The notes: a model not told the origin generated them from the letters alone. DNA of 64,000 bases from Adiantum capillus-veneris (GCA_014529385.2 CM043955.1:153667640-153731639); one strand, 5' to 3'; positions 38,325 to 49,277 are shown, counted from the stretch's first letter. Numbers and translations are program-made.

Positions 38325-39345
38325 AATCCATAGAAGGGGCAAGCCCACTTTCTCTCTCTATAATGCTACCTATAGGCATCCCCGCATGCTCTGCACCTTG
38401 CAGGCAGCCCTCGCTCAGGTCTTTCATGGTGGCTCAAAGTAGGGTTGTTCAGCATTCTTTCTCTCCTCTCGATCACAGCAGAGCCCTTCTCGCTCACAGT
38501 AGGGCCAAGTATTCTCTCTCTCTTCTTGATCACAGCAACGCCCTTCTTGCTCACAGTAGAGCGGGCCCCTTGAAATCTCCTTTCCTCCTCGTTCACAGCA
38601 AAGGAAACCCTCTATCTTCTTGCATTTCATGGCCCTCTTCTCTCTCGCTGATGCAGCCCTTGAGGCGATTTAATGCATAGAGTCTCTCTCTTTTCGGGTC
38701 TCCCCATCTCTTCCTTCCCACGCTATTCAACCAGCCTATACCCTTCGTCCCACTCGTGATCTCCCATCTCGTTCTACATATCCAGCAAAGGTTCCCCTCT
38801 GATCGACCCCTTCCTGCTTGCCTCATGGTGACTTTGCCACCCCCCGCCTTCAATCGATGCACCCCCTCGTCAGCATGTTTAAAAAAACATATTAAAACAC
38901 CCACTTTTCATTCAATAAAACCCCCTTCAAGGTCTCATTCCCACCCTCAATAGTACGCAGACACACACAATACGTATATGCATTGTATTATGCATTGTAT
39001 GGTGAAGTCATAGATGAAATGTGCAGCCATAAACGGTCAATGGTAGCCATCCTCTTCAAACTCTCGTACGGCCGCCATGGTACACCACTAACAGTGATCG
39101 ATCTCAATCTTTAGTCGTCGTACTCGAGGGCCTCATAACAATATTTCCAAGCACGTCCAATCTGTCAAAACAATTCTCTAGGCAAGTCAAATGAGATCAT
39201 CATCATAATTATTCATAATAAAACAATATTTTAATCTCCTTTAAATGCTCAAGATCTTGTGCAGATGCTCTCTTTCTCGATCAAAATCCCGATGCCCTTG
39301 GCCAAAAAAAAAGTGCAACAGTGGCGTCCTGCGGGGAAAACTAGC

Positions 39346-39410
39346 CTGCTAGTGTCGAGCCCAGAATCCCTGGTTAAGACCGATGCCTTATCCATTGGGC
39401 TATAGATGAT
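39346..39410 (-). ncRNA. tRNA-like sequence (A and B boxes), possibly a SINE head or tRNA relic
   Basis: On the minus strand TAGCCCAATGGATAAGGCA resembles the D-arm and A box of plant tRNA-Arg. About 30 nt later GGGCTCGACAC resembles the B box GGTTCGANNCC. The intervening stretch could form only a poor anticodon stem around CTTAACC, and no good acceptor stem is visible. A pol III promoter relic or SINE head is more likely than a functional tRNA. Confidence 0.4.
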
Positions 39411-39722
39411 GTATGTTGAGAAATTAAAACTAAAAATAAAAAATATGAACAACCAAGAGGCGGACAATATGCAATCACACAAAGATGCAAAATGGTAATA
39501 ATCCCCTAGCCTTGCATTGATGACTTGACTTGGCACTCCTAATGATCCTTGATGACTCCTCAATGACCTCGAGTGGGTCTTTCTCAATGACATAACACCC
39601 AGGTTTATTGAAGTTTACAGAGGGATTTATAGGCGCTTGGGTAAATAACCATTCTCCTCCGTAAGAAAAGATTCAATAAAAGTGGCATCATCCACTACAT
39701 TGGCCAAAAAGCCATCCCATAT

Positions 39723-39998
39723 TCACTTGTCAAGAGTCGCATTCTCTCTCAATGCTTCGCTCCAAGCAATATCCTCAAGGGAAATGCCCTCATCTTCATC
39801 CACTTCATCGCTCAAATGGGCTAAAAACTCATCCCAAATTTTATAAAAGCCTAAAGGCTCACCAACATCATCATCAATATTCAAGGTCTGGGTAGCAACA
39901 GACCTCAGAATAACCCTTTTTTTGGAATCCCCCCGCCTAGATACGAATGCATCCCAGATGGCCGCGAGGAAAGAAACCAGCCTGAAAATCAAATACAA
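39723..39998 (-). other. short acidic frame in element D internal region
   Basis: A frame of 91 codons on the minus strand, about 70 bp from the putative primer site, with an acidic second half (EFLAHLSDEVDEDEGISLED). It is preceded by TTGATTTTCAG, which could be an acceptor, so the true frame may start at GCTGG. It could be a remnant of gag leader or chance. No family recognised. Confidence 0.3.
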
Positions 39999-40070
39999 GC
40001 AAAAAGGAAAAACTAGCTCCGTCTCTGAGAATTGTAGGTACTTTGCTCAAGCGAGAACGCTAGAAGCTGG

Positions 40071-40088
40071 GTCCCACCGGGCGTGCCA
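40071..40088 (-). promoter_or_regulatory. putative primer-binding site of element D
   Basis: TGGCACGCCCGGTGGGAC on the minus strand starts with TGG one base from the TG at 40090. Its complement ends GTCCCACCGGGCGTG-CCA, shaped like the T-stem and acceptor end of a tRNA; I cannot say which tRNA. Confidence 0.5.
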
Positions 40089-40089
40089 C

Positions 40090-40566
40090 TGATGGATATT
40101 TTTCTATGCCTGGGCCATGGAGCAGGACCAGACAAGAAAAACCAAGCAAAGACAAAAAGGCAAACCCCCAACCCAAGCCCATCAACAAGGAACTATAGCT
40201 GGAGATGTACTGCTAAAATCTGCTACCAAGGAATGTGCAATGCAGTCTCGGTGCCAGATTGTATCAATGATTATCTACGAACATGATCACTTAATAGTTC
40301 AGCAAAAAGGAAAAGAGAGAATGTTGTCTTTAGTTTGAAAGAGAGACGAAAATTGAGACGAGAACAAGATATTGTGAAATTATTGAGCAATTTGAATAGT
40401 GAAAATATTGTTTTTACAGCAAGCTTTACAAAACTTATCTTTGGCTTCAAAACCTTTCGTCGATGCAGCTTCGTAGGTTTCCACTTTGCTTGAAGGTATC
40501 AAGGCTTACACCCTATAGGGCAGCGCAGGTATTAGGCTTACACCCTATAGGGCAACGCGATGACTC

Positions 40567-40618
<52 letters not shown>

Positions 40619-42105
40619 ACAGCCTCATGGCAGATTTTCTCTCTCTCATGTGCTATCTACGACAAAAGAGGAATACGCTCTCTTTCGTAATTCTACGGCA
40701 AGACGATCTCTCTTACTCGTTTTTATCACTTGCGGCCCTTTTTGCCTATGCACTCTCAAACGACGAGAGAGGATCTCTCCCGTTCTCTCTCTCGTTTATG
40801 GCAGGGCCGAGTTCTTCTCTCTCTCGACTCCCCCTTCGGATCCAGCCTAAAAACGAGAGAAAAACTCTCTCTATTCTCTCGATCACAACCCCTTTGTAGC
40901 AAGAGCTTCTCTCACTGAATTTCGACAGCCTACAAGGAGCCTCTCTCTTTTTTGTTTCACTCACGGCCTCTTCCTCCCTATGGGAGAGCCCCCTTAAATC
41001 AATTCTATTTCGATTCCATGCAGCAAAAACAGGGCGCCGTCTTTTCCTCCTGGCTCGGCACCTAAATGGCGAGATAGAATCTCTCTCCCGCTCTCTCTCT
41101 TCGTCAACAAAGGGAGAGCCTCGCCCTCTCTCGCTGGCCAGAAAAAACCAGTCTTCTCTCACTCTCGGACTACAGCAGAGAGCCCCTTACTCTCTTACGA
41201 CTATTGCTTGCATGGCCTCGTAGTCTCTCCTCTCTCCCTTGTTCACAGCAGGGCTTGCAAAGGCTCACCCTCTCTCTCCTTGCATTTCATGGCGACTCTC
41301 TCTCTATGGAACTCAACTACAGAGAGTTCTCCTCTCTGCCTCATTGTGAACAGAGCAAAGGCACACCCTCTCTCTCCTCGATTCTATGCAGCCCCCTCTC
41401 GTCATCAACAATGGCCTGCTCATCTCTCGCAATCCCCCCTGCTCGTTTGGATCCCCCCTCTGCAAAACCGTCGTCTCCTCGCAATCGACACCCCCTTTGT
41501 CAACATGGACGTTTCAAGAAAAATATAATGAACACCCATTATAAAAAAGGGTTGTTTCACACCCCAACATAGCTTGCATGCTTTCTCTCCCCCATCCTGG
41601 AGCCCTCGACCATCTCTGAGTTCATCGACCTGCTTTAGGAAGACCCCCCCATGGCCCCACTTCTCTTTGGCATCTATGCAGATAGTGCATCTTTCCCTCT
41701 CTCTGTCACTCTCGAGAGCCCCTTCTTATCTCTCAAAATGACATTCACTCTCGGCTCTCACTCAGCCTCTCTTTGTATGATTGCACGCCTCAACATCGTC
41801 ATGGAAACCTATGGTAATACATTATTTAAATATATATTCATCTTTTTAACAGACCCAAGCACTTTAGAACAATCGATCTCCAATTTTGATATTTCATTTT
41901 TCTTCATGGTCTTGAACCGCATCAAGTTCATTGCCTGCTTGATCTCTAGCTATTGGCCCTCACGTTTCCCTTTGTTTACCTGCAAAACAGCTCCAACTAG
42001 CCGATCAAGTGCAAGTATCGCTAACAAATAGCACATAAAATAAATCTTTTCAAGTGCAATTCTCATGCAGTCATGTTGTTATGCGGCCAAAAAAAAACTC
42101 TAACA
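40090..42105 (-). repeat. putative 5' LTR of element D
   Basis: About 2016 bp from TGATGGATATTTTTC next to the putative primer site to TAACA at the AGGCG duplication. It contains (CT)n at 40570-40616 and many CTCTCTC patches that give long spurious frames. Confidence 0.5.
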
Positions 42106-42426
42106 AGGCGCACCTCCTACAGTGGAGTGCTACGCCGGCACGGCGAGAGAGAAGAGTGGAAAGGAGAGAAGAACAACACGAGCACTGGGTGCAATCTCCC
42201 CCCGTGCAAGAGTGACCATTTCCCTCTTGCACGCATTTGTTTTATAGATTTCTTGAATGGTCAAATTGGTTACAAACTAGCCGGCCGGTCATAATTGGCC
42301 AAAGCTCATAAAAGAGCACTTGAATAATAAAATATAAATGATATACAAATACATTTGCATAGGCCAAGCTGGGTCTAGTCTTTTCCACCTGTCAGCTGTA
42401 ATAAATCATAAAATATCATTTCTATA
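42106..42426 (-). repeat. 3' LTR of element C, inner part
   Basis: Begins with the second AGGCG, then matches 47207-47525 with about eight differences and ends TTTCTATAACA. The adjoining minus-strand tract CAACGGAGAGGTA is a plausible polypurine tract. Confidence 0.93.
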
Positions 42427-42599
42427 ACATACCTCTCCGTTGGAAAGCAACTGTCCTCAGTTGCGAATATAAAAATCTGCAAACAATACTTGTCAAAAAC
42501 AGTGATTAGTATGTTGTGTCAAAAACATCACATAATAAAAGAAAAATTTATGAGACTAAACAACATTAGCTTATGCCTGCCGTCATCCACATACTACCT

Positions 42600-42625
42600 A
42601 TTCTAGTGTCCCATACCACTAGAAT
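42600..42625. repeat. perfect 9-bp-stem hairpin
   Basis: ATTCTAGTG (42600-42608) pairs with CACTAGAAT (42617-42625) around an 8-nt loop TCCCATAC. A second small hairpin, CCTGA/TCAGG, follows at 42644-42657. Confidence 0.85.
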
Positions 42626-42868
42626 AAGCAGTATATGTCATACCCTGATGAATCAGGATATCATTGGTCACACTCATCATTAGTCTCATAATGTCGAGTC
42701 TCATCACATAAACATTGTCGTGATAAAGTAATCATCAGATGCCAAATCCCAATCCAATTCCAATTTCACAATATAAGTCCAAATCCAAATCACTTTCATT
42801 ATGTACCCGGGTAATAAAATCATACCAGTTACAGTGGTGGCCAGTCACTACAGCATGATTTTGTGATC

Positions 42869-43097
42869 GGTGTTGCCTAAATCGGCGAATCTACACCAAT
42901 AAGACGTGCTGCCTAGATCGGCGAATCTGCACTAATGCTATCTATATCGGCGGATCTGAATTTACCATTGTGAATTTGCAATTTGTGAGTGTGCTGCCTA
43001 AATCGGCGGATCTGCACAGATAATTGGTGTTGCCTAAATCGACGAATCTACACCAAGGTGAGCATTTACACACTGCCTAAATTGGCGGATCTGTGTG
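42869..43097. repeat. array of hairpins with shared 19-nt loop and covarying stems
   Basis: Six copies of a 19-nt core close to TGCCTAAATCGGCGGATCT start at 42874, 42910, 42939, 42995, 43031 and 43074. In five, the bases on both sides are complementary but differ from copy to copy: GGTGT/ACACC, GTGC/GCAC, TGTGC/GCACA, TTGGTGT/ACACCAA and CACAC/GTGTG. The third copy (42939) has lost pairing. The combination of a conserved loop and compensatory stems suggests selected RNA or DNA structure, for instance a packaging or regulatory signal of the element; that role is inference. Confidence 0.85.
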
Positions 43098-45843
43098 CAC
43101 GTGACCAATGGACTAGACAAGACATAAAGAAAAAAACATATTGACTATGTGTTTGACACCACTTTGAAGTATATCAAAGTACGTACAAAATTCTGTCGTA
43201 TGAGTATGTCAAATGATCTCACTAGAAATTCAATTTAGTTCAAAGTGCAAACCACAATATGAGAGATGGTTGGGTTCATAGCTCAAAAGATAACATAAAA
43301 AAAAGAAAAGCTGGGAGGTATTGGGTGTACGTACCTGTATGATGTACTGCATTTGACTTATATATGAGTTTGTGTGTGGGGAGAGAGGTACAAGTAGGGG
43401 AAAGTTGTAACTATTAAACTTACACCCAAATTATAGGTAACAAATTTAAAATGTATTAAGTTTGGGTTAATGATTGGCCCTGAAATCAAAGAATATGCCA
43501 TGCTGATTAAGGTATGATAAGTAAACAATGACTCGACATCTAGAGTGGTACAACTGTATATATAAGAACTCAAAGTATTACACATGGAAGAGTGTCGTAT
43601 CACAATTAGAAAAGTCAAAGGATCGTAGGCACTTGCAAACATATCTTTTGAAGGTAGGGATGAGTTTCAAATCACTAGAACAAAAATATGAATCTTTTGA
43701 ATACAAAAAGAAGCACATGATAATGAGAGTTATTAAACTTAGTCATCACACAAAATAATATTTGTCTACCCTAAGTGCTTATATGGTAAGTCCGTGCTTA
43801 TTAGTGCGTCCATGAATGAATTCCATGGATACCCATGCCCTTTTAAATGTAAACACAATATAGTAGAAGGAAAAATGTCAAATAAATAAATAAATAAATA
43901 TATATATATTAGTTTTAATATCACCGAGAGAAAATGATACAAAATTTGAAGTATTGCAAGAGAATTTATAGACAGATAGTGCCACCGTACAAAAAAATAG
44001 GTGGTTTGCAGTTTATTTATTGTTCACCACAATACTACAAAAGCGTTGCACTCAACTACTCAATGGAAATAATCAATTGCAATATGGTATCATTTGCTAT
44101 GCATTGTTTATGTCTAGTTTAAACAACAATTAAGGGAAAGAAAAATACGATTGAGCACAAATGAACAATCTCTGCTAATAGAAACTTAAACTGTCTAGAG
44201 CATGGATGTAATGTGGTACAAGCTGGCTCGAAGTTGGGATTGGTAGTGTGTGTCTCGGTTGTGTGAGGTCATAATATAACTACAAGTTTGTCCAATGTTT
44301 GAGTATTTGTAGTGATGCGCAATGTGAGGCCATTGCTATGAGCAGTTTGAAGTTGTCAAATAGTGTTTTCATTAATTTCGTCGTGCACATATGCGTCACT
44401 TGTGTTGTCTTATAGATGGTTGATTTTTTTTTGTTTTTTTTTGTGTTAATCAACAAGGCAATCCGCTTCATCTTGTAAATTATTAGGTCAGTGCACAGTG
44501 GTGTAGCATCCACTATTGTTCAATGAATTGAAGGTGGGGGGGGGGAAGGAAAGGGGGGGAAAAAAGGGTGAGGAGAGGGAGAAATGAAATGAAATGTTAT
44601 ATTAACCATCCTAAAGTGTAAAATTACATGTGAGAACAAGCTTATACAATCCTTGTGTATCTAATTTAATGACTTAAGACAGAAAATAAAATGAGTTGTA
44701 GTGAAATAAGACAACTAAAAGTCTGAAAGCATCGCAAAGAAAATTGCATCATCATCATCGTGAATGCTCGAGGATGCCTGGTATGAGGCGTCGGATGAGA
44801 AAGTGTGGTAGCGGTCTCTACAGAGCTTCGTCAATGTATGTCGCAGTAAGAGTCAAATTGGGAGGGATAAGAGAAAAATGAAATGAAATGAAATCTACGG
44901 AAGGGCTATGGGACCAACCGATATCATCCTTATGGAGCTAATACAATGTTTGGGTATAAAATAATAGATCCAGAGAGTAGTGCAGCGGTAACTGCAGAGC
45001 GTCGCCCATGTCCGCCACTGCCAGTCGTCCAGGGAGAGAGAGAAGTCTGAAGGTGGTTCGCCATCATCAAAGGAAGGGTGGCATGAGAGAGCACCGCAAG
45101 AAGATGTGTGCAACGTAAAGGGGAAGGTAACGAGGCCACCTTCAAAGCATGTGTACGCACATCCCAAGAGTTGTAGAATGGAAAATCAACCGCTGCATGA
45201 GAGAGAAGTGTATGCCAAACCCCAAGGGTTAATGATTTTTTTTTTTCTTTTTGATTGAGCAAGTGGGGACAATGTATTGCATCGTGCTTATCCCCTTCTG
45301 ACGATAACTGCATCATCAGGATTCACCAGCATCAAGAATTCATCATCAGCAAGCGCGATGCACGGAGCTGAAGAGAGGGAGACGAAAGGGGAAGAGGGGG
45401 GGGGCGGGGGGGGAGGAAGGTCTGCACACACAAAAATAGTAGATGCTGAGCTCGAAGCTCAATGCGTTTTCTACATCTGTGGCTTGAGAACGAGGACAGA
45501 GAGAGTTGAGCTGCGGTAGGAGAGGGAGAGGGTTAGTTGGTAGGATGCTGTTGTTCTGCATGCGCAAGGGAGGGGGTAGTTGGAGAACTGAACGTGGTGT
45601 ATAGCTATGAATGTATTGATTCTACTGAAGCTGGTGGTCATGACGGTGGATGAAGCCTGCTGTAGCGGCATGAGTTGGTAAGGGTTGGGAAGAGAGAGAG
45701 AGAGTTCAATTGAATTGGTGTCACCACCTAACTCTCTCCAACGGGTGCCACCTAACGCTCTCTAGTCTATGTCTGCAGTTGTCGCCCCTTGTGCAGTTGT
45801 GCATGGCGGTTTTTTGAGCGGAGATGATTGTTGTGGTTGGTGA

Positions 45844-45844
<1 letters not shown>

Positions 45845-45906
<62 letters not shown>
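45845..45906 (+). repeat. (AG)n microsatellite in element C
   Basis: An uninterrupted AG run of about 62 bp. Long minus-strand frames crossing it are artefacts. Confidence 0.95.
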
Positions 45907-45909
<3 letters not shown>

Positions 45910-47027
45910 TGTTTGGTTGAGGTTGGCTGACGCCATGCATAACACGAAAAAAAAGTGGCCGAGATTGAAGTTTGGTTGCGTGTGAAGTTTAACAGCGGTT
46001 GGCTACATGTCAGAATGCCCGGGCCAGTTTGCATGTCGGACTGTAGTGTGTTAACCAGTGCCGCAGAGAGAGAAGGGTGTGGGGTTGAGAACTGAGAGAA
46101 AGCATTAGAGATGCGGGAGAGAGGTTTGTGGGTGTGGTTTGCCAGCTGCTGGCCGCCACTGGTGCATGATATGCAGCTGTGATTGGTGGGAGAGAGTTGC
46201 AAAGCTGGGCGCCATTTTTTGACGTCGCAATAGCCACCGGTGTCTGATGCCCATTGCAAGTTGCTACTTTGGTAACTGTGCCACTGATGCTGCGATAGAA
46301 ATTGGTGTCGTCGAGCACTGATTCGGTTGCTGATGACACTATTATTCAAGACACCATTTTTTTATTTTATTTTATTTTTTTTGGGCAGTTGTCTGACGAC
46401 AATACAAAGGGTCGCCATTTTATTTGGTTTTTGTAGTATGTATATTTGTCTTAGGACGGTTTTCCGCAGCCATTAGTTGCGATGGATCATCCTCAAAGGA
46501 GAGGTCTCGAGTTGGAGGTTCGTTGAGTATTTTTTGGGAGGGCTCCTCATATATTAAAAACAAAACTTGTCTTTGCTCTTCTCCTCATGATTCACCATAG
46601 TGTAGTAGATCTTCTGTCTAGCTTCTTACAAGATCAAAGCCTCCTTGGCTAGATCTTTTAGATCTCTTGAAAATTTTCCTATATTGACGTAACTCTTCTT
46701 CTACTACTCCTTGGATTGATTGCTTGAAAGCTAGGTTTGCTACAAAATCAATCACTTGCTTCTTCTACTATTCATATTCTTAGTTGTATCTAACCTCTCT
46801 TGCATCATGAACAAGCTATATTGATATTCACCAAGAGATATTAACAATATTTAGGTCTTCACTCAAAATAAAACAATCTCTGATAAATTCCCAAGGCCAT
46901 AATTATCTTATGCAATCCACACAAATTTCTACCATTTGATTTAACTACGGACATTTATCAACAAAAAAAAAGAGAAAATACTTAGCTGTTAATCATCCAA
47001 ATCTGTGGTTATTAGAGCGTGGCCTGT

Positions 47028-47039
47028 GCTCTGATACCA
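47028..47039 (-). promoter_or_regulatory. primer-binding site of element C (tRNA-iMet)
   Basis: TGGTATCAGAGC on the minus strand, one base inside the LTR at 47041, complementary to initiator tRNA-Met. It fixes element C on the minus strand. Confidence 0.95.
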
Positions 47040-47040
47040 C

Positions 47041-47525
47041 TGCTACAACGGGAGCGCGGAGAGCCCTGTAAAATACTCAAAAAGCACATAGCAAGCCATA
47101 AATCAACAAAACGGTATACCTGGCAACCATCATTGTACATACTCCGAGCCGTATGCAATACGACAAAGACGGAAAGCGGGAGAGGGCAAGAGAGCACGTG
47201 CAGGCGCACCTCCTACAGCGGAGTGCTACACCGGCACGACGAGAGAGAAGAGTGGAAAGGAGAGAAGAACAACACGAGCACTGGGTGCAATCTCCCCCCG
47301 TGCAAGAGTGACCATTTCCCTCTTGCACGTATTTGTTTTATAGATTTCTTGAATGGTCAAATTGGTTACAAACTGGCCGGTCGGTCATAATTGGCCAAAG
47401 ATCATAAAAGAGCACTTGAATAATAAAATATAAATGATATACAAATACATTTGCATAGGCCAAGCTGGGTCTAGTCTTTTCCACCTGTCAGTTGTAATAA
47501 ATCATAAAATATCATTTCTATAACA
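47041..47525 (-). repeat. 5' LTR of element C
   Basis: 485 bp, TGCTACAACGGG...CTATAACA on the plus strand, intact, flanked outside by the target duplication GAGGT. Confidence 0.95.
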
Positions 47526-48480
47526 GAGGTGGCAGCGGCCGAGCAGGCCAAGGTCTCTGAGGAGGAGTTTGTGGCCGTGCAAGCCATGTGTTTGGCTAAA
47601 CACGCAAGAGTGGATTCACCACCACCTGCTGCAACACGTGTTTTGCTTGATCCAAAGGGGAAGTCAAGTGTGGATCTTTACTTGCATCCAGATGCAGATG
47701 AGGAGGATCGTAGACAAGAGGTATAGATGCTCACTTACATTTGATTGTTACAAATGATTTTGTCAATGTTATATCATAATTCTGTGCCATATCTCAGAAA
47801 ACCTATGTTCTGCAGGATGTTCTGGAGGTTGACGCATGGGCGCAATGGTCAGGGGGGAGGAGGACGCCGTTCGGACCTCAAGCGGCACTTGCTCACTACC
47901 TTGGCACACTTCCCACTGGCATTGTGGTGTTTGTCCATGCCGACTACTCTCCCAATGGTCGCTACAACATTTTTGCTCTCCGTTCACTCTCCAAGGCATT
48001 GTGTTTAACAACACTTGCCCAAACGGCCAACCTTGTAGTGCTTGTAAAGAAAGATTTTGCAATATCCACTTTCGTGTTAACTTTAACGGGCGCCTTATTG
48101 CCCATGTCGGCATGAACCAAGCTGTAGGGGTTAATGACACCCAAGAAATCACAACCACTTTACTTAACAGGGAGCCACCCCAAAAGGCCAAGCGCTAGAA
48201 AATTGTAATTCGAAAGATCCTAAAGCAAAAGCCGGATATCATGTACAGCATTGATTTCTTTAATGAAACTACTTTTTGATGTCTGTGACTCTCTTTCTTG
48301 CAAGGTTTTGAATTTCTTATATGTTGGGCTTCCATTGTGTATGAGAAGCGCCATAATTTCTACTATGACTACTAAAGGGTTTGGCAGGCATTAAAATTAA
48401 TAAAATTCATACTTTGTTATATCTAGGCTTCCAAAGCTATGGATGTGCCTAGTAAAGGGCTTGTAAGTCCCTAAAATATG

Positions 48481-48550
48481 CTGCCGCAAGGGTGCACATT
48501 GGGGCCTTCCATCAGCAGATGAAGTGTGCAAATGCGCGCCCTTGTGGCAG
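48481..48550. repeat. imperfect 20-bp hairpin, related to 48871-48942
   Basis: The arm 48481-48500 (CTGCCGCAAGGGTGCACATT) pairs with 48531-48550 (AATGCGCGCCCTTGTGGCAG) with about three mismatches around a 30-nt loop. Confidence 0.85.
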
Positions 48551-48870
48551 ATGATTTTGGACCCATCTAGGAGCATAGCCAGGTGCAAAACAGAGTGACA
48601 AGAAATTAATACCCAGTTGCAAAACAGAAAGACATGCATACCCAGGTAACCTTAAGCCCATCTTGCCCCAGATACCTAAAGTTGTATTAACAAACCACAA
48701 GAGTAAACTATGTGGCAATATCTAGCCCATTTTGGAGTATAGGACTGACATGGACTAAGGGGGGATGATTGCCAGAAGCATCTATGCTAATTGAAGCAAA
48801 CAAAACATACTTATTGCTTGTCAAAATTATCTGGAAACCACTAGAAAGTGTTTGGAAAGCACTAGAAAAG

Positions 48871-48942
48871 GCTGCCACAAGGGCGCGCATTGTGTCCATC
48901 CATAGGCCTCTAGAAGCCCCAAATGCGCGCCCTTGTGGCAGC
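48871..48942. repeat. perfect 21-bp hairpin
   Basis: Arm 48871-48891 (core CTGCCACAAGGGCGCGCAT) is the exact reverse complement of 48922-48942, with a 30-nt loop. The right arm is almost identical to that of the hairpin at 48481-48550, so the two hairpins are copies of one structure whose loops have diverged. Confidence 0.95.
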
Positions 48943-49166
48943 CAGTTTGGGGGCATTCCAAGCCATTTTCAACACTTTGTAAATGCTTTTTCCATGCAAT
49001 AGTGAGTCACATAGAATGGATACATCAGGAAGTGCATGCCCCACTTAGCCAAGGTGCTAAACGTAGGTAATTTTTCACAATAACAAGCTAATGGCTACAT
49101 ACATACAATAGAAGGTAGACAAAACTTGGACCAGTGCTACATCGCATGGTACAGAATTAAAACAAT

Positions 49167-49277
49167 ACAATGCGTAGTGGGGTATACAATAAAAGACGCT
49201 TATATTCAAATTCTTCCCAATACAATGCACAGAGTGGGGTATACAATCAAAAGACGCTTGTATTCGAATTCTTCCCA
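49167..49277 (+). repeat. ~56-bp tandem duplication
   Basis: Two copies of a unit running TACAATGC...GGGGTATACAAT...AAAGACGCTT...ATTCTTCCCAA lie head to tail, starting at about 49167 and 49222. They lie 50-150 bp beyond the stop of the H3-like gene, in what would be its 3' region. Confidence 0.85.

Larger units (their letters stand above)
37646..42105 (-). mobile_element. element D, LTR-type insertion with mismatched ends
   Basis: 4460 bp inserted in an LTR of element C with perfect target duplication AGGCG (37641-37645 and 42106-42110), starting TG and ending CA. These are the signs of LTR-type integration. A sequence resembling its left tip (TGATAGATATTTTTCTATG) recurs at 40090 (TGATGGATATTTTTCTATG). 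The stretch just before that second copy looks like a primer-binding site, suggesting LTRs at about 37646-39600 and 40090-42105. The two would-be LTRs share CT-rich patches and local motifs but seem far more divergent than the LTRs of the older element C. No gag-pol. Alternatives are a single very long solo LTR with an internal duplication, or a chimera. Confidence 0.7.
42427..47040 (-). other. non-coding internal region of element C
   Basis: 4.6 kb without a recognisable protein gene. It holds a perfect 9-bp-stem hairpin (42600-42625), a CCTGA/TCAGG hairpin (42644-42657), the six-copy hairpin array (42869-43097), ATAA/AT runs near 43883, poly-G patches near 44536 and 45400, and an AG microsatellite (45845-45906). 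The many short frames are unlike retroviral proteins. Confidence 0.8.
37480..47525 (-). mobile_element. element C, large non-autonomous LTR element (LARD-like)
   Basis: An LTR element with perfect target duplication GAGGT (37475-37479 and 47526-47530) inside gene U2, 15 bp from Copia-B. The 5' LTR is at 47041-47525 (485 bp). The 3' LTR occupies 37480-37645 plus 42111-42426 and is split by element D. The primer site shows minus-strand orientation. The internal region (42427-47040, 4614 bp) encodes no gag, protease, RT or integrase on either strand, only short unrelated frames, so the element must have moved with proteins made elsewhere. The LTR copies differ at about 18 of ~485 positions by eye. 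Autonomous partner unknown. Confidence 0.93.
31158..48198 (+). pseudogene. unknown gene U2, split by two LTR elements
   Basis: Coding begins MAATSALDAFLTEVGHANRP at 31158 and runs open to 31992 except for TGA at 31485-31487. Copia-B (31993-37464) and then element C (37480-47525) interrupt it. When both, plus one copy of each 5-bp duplication, are removed, the frame continues without a break through AIAQAEVAAAEQAKVSEEE to 47720. A 95-nt intron (47721-47815, GTATAG...TGCAG) leads to DVLEVDAWAQW. A frameshift near 47990 moves to the frame that ends CSACKERFC... at the TAG of 48196-48198. The product would be about 460 residues. No family is recognised. An acidic Ser/Asp-rich middle, an Ala-rich coil and a C-terminal Cys cluster (C-x5-C-x2-C-x4-C) are visible. 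Confidence 0.6.

Noticed and set aside
42840-43100. CRISPR-like array
   Set aside because: Repeats and spacers are irregular, the genome is eukaryotic, and the flanks of each repeat pair with each other, which points to hairpins rather than spacers.
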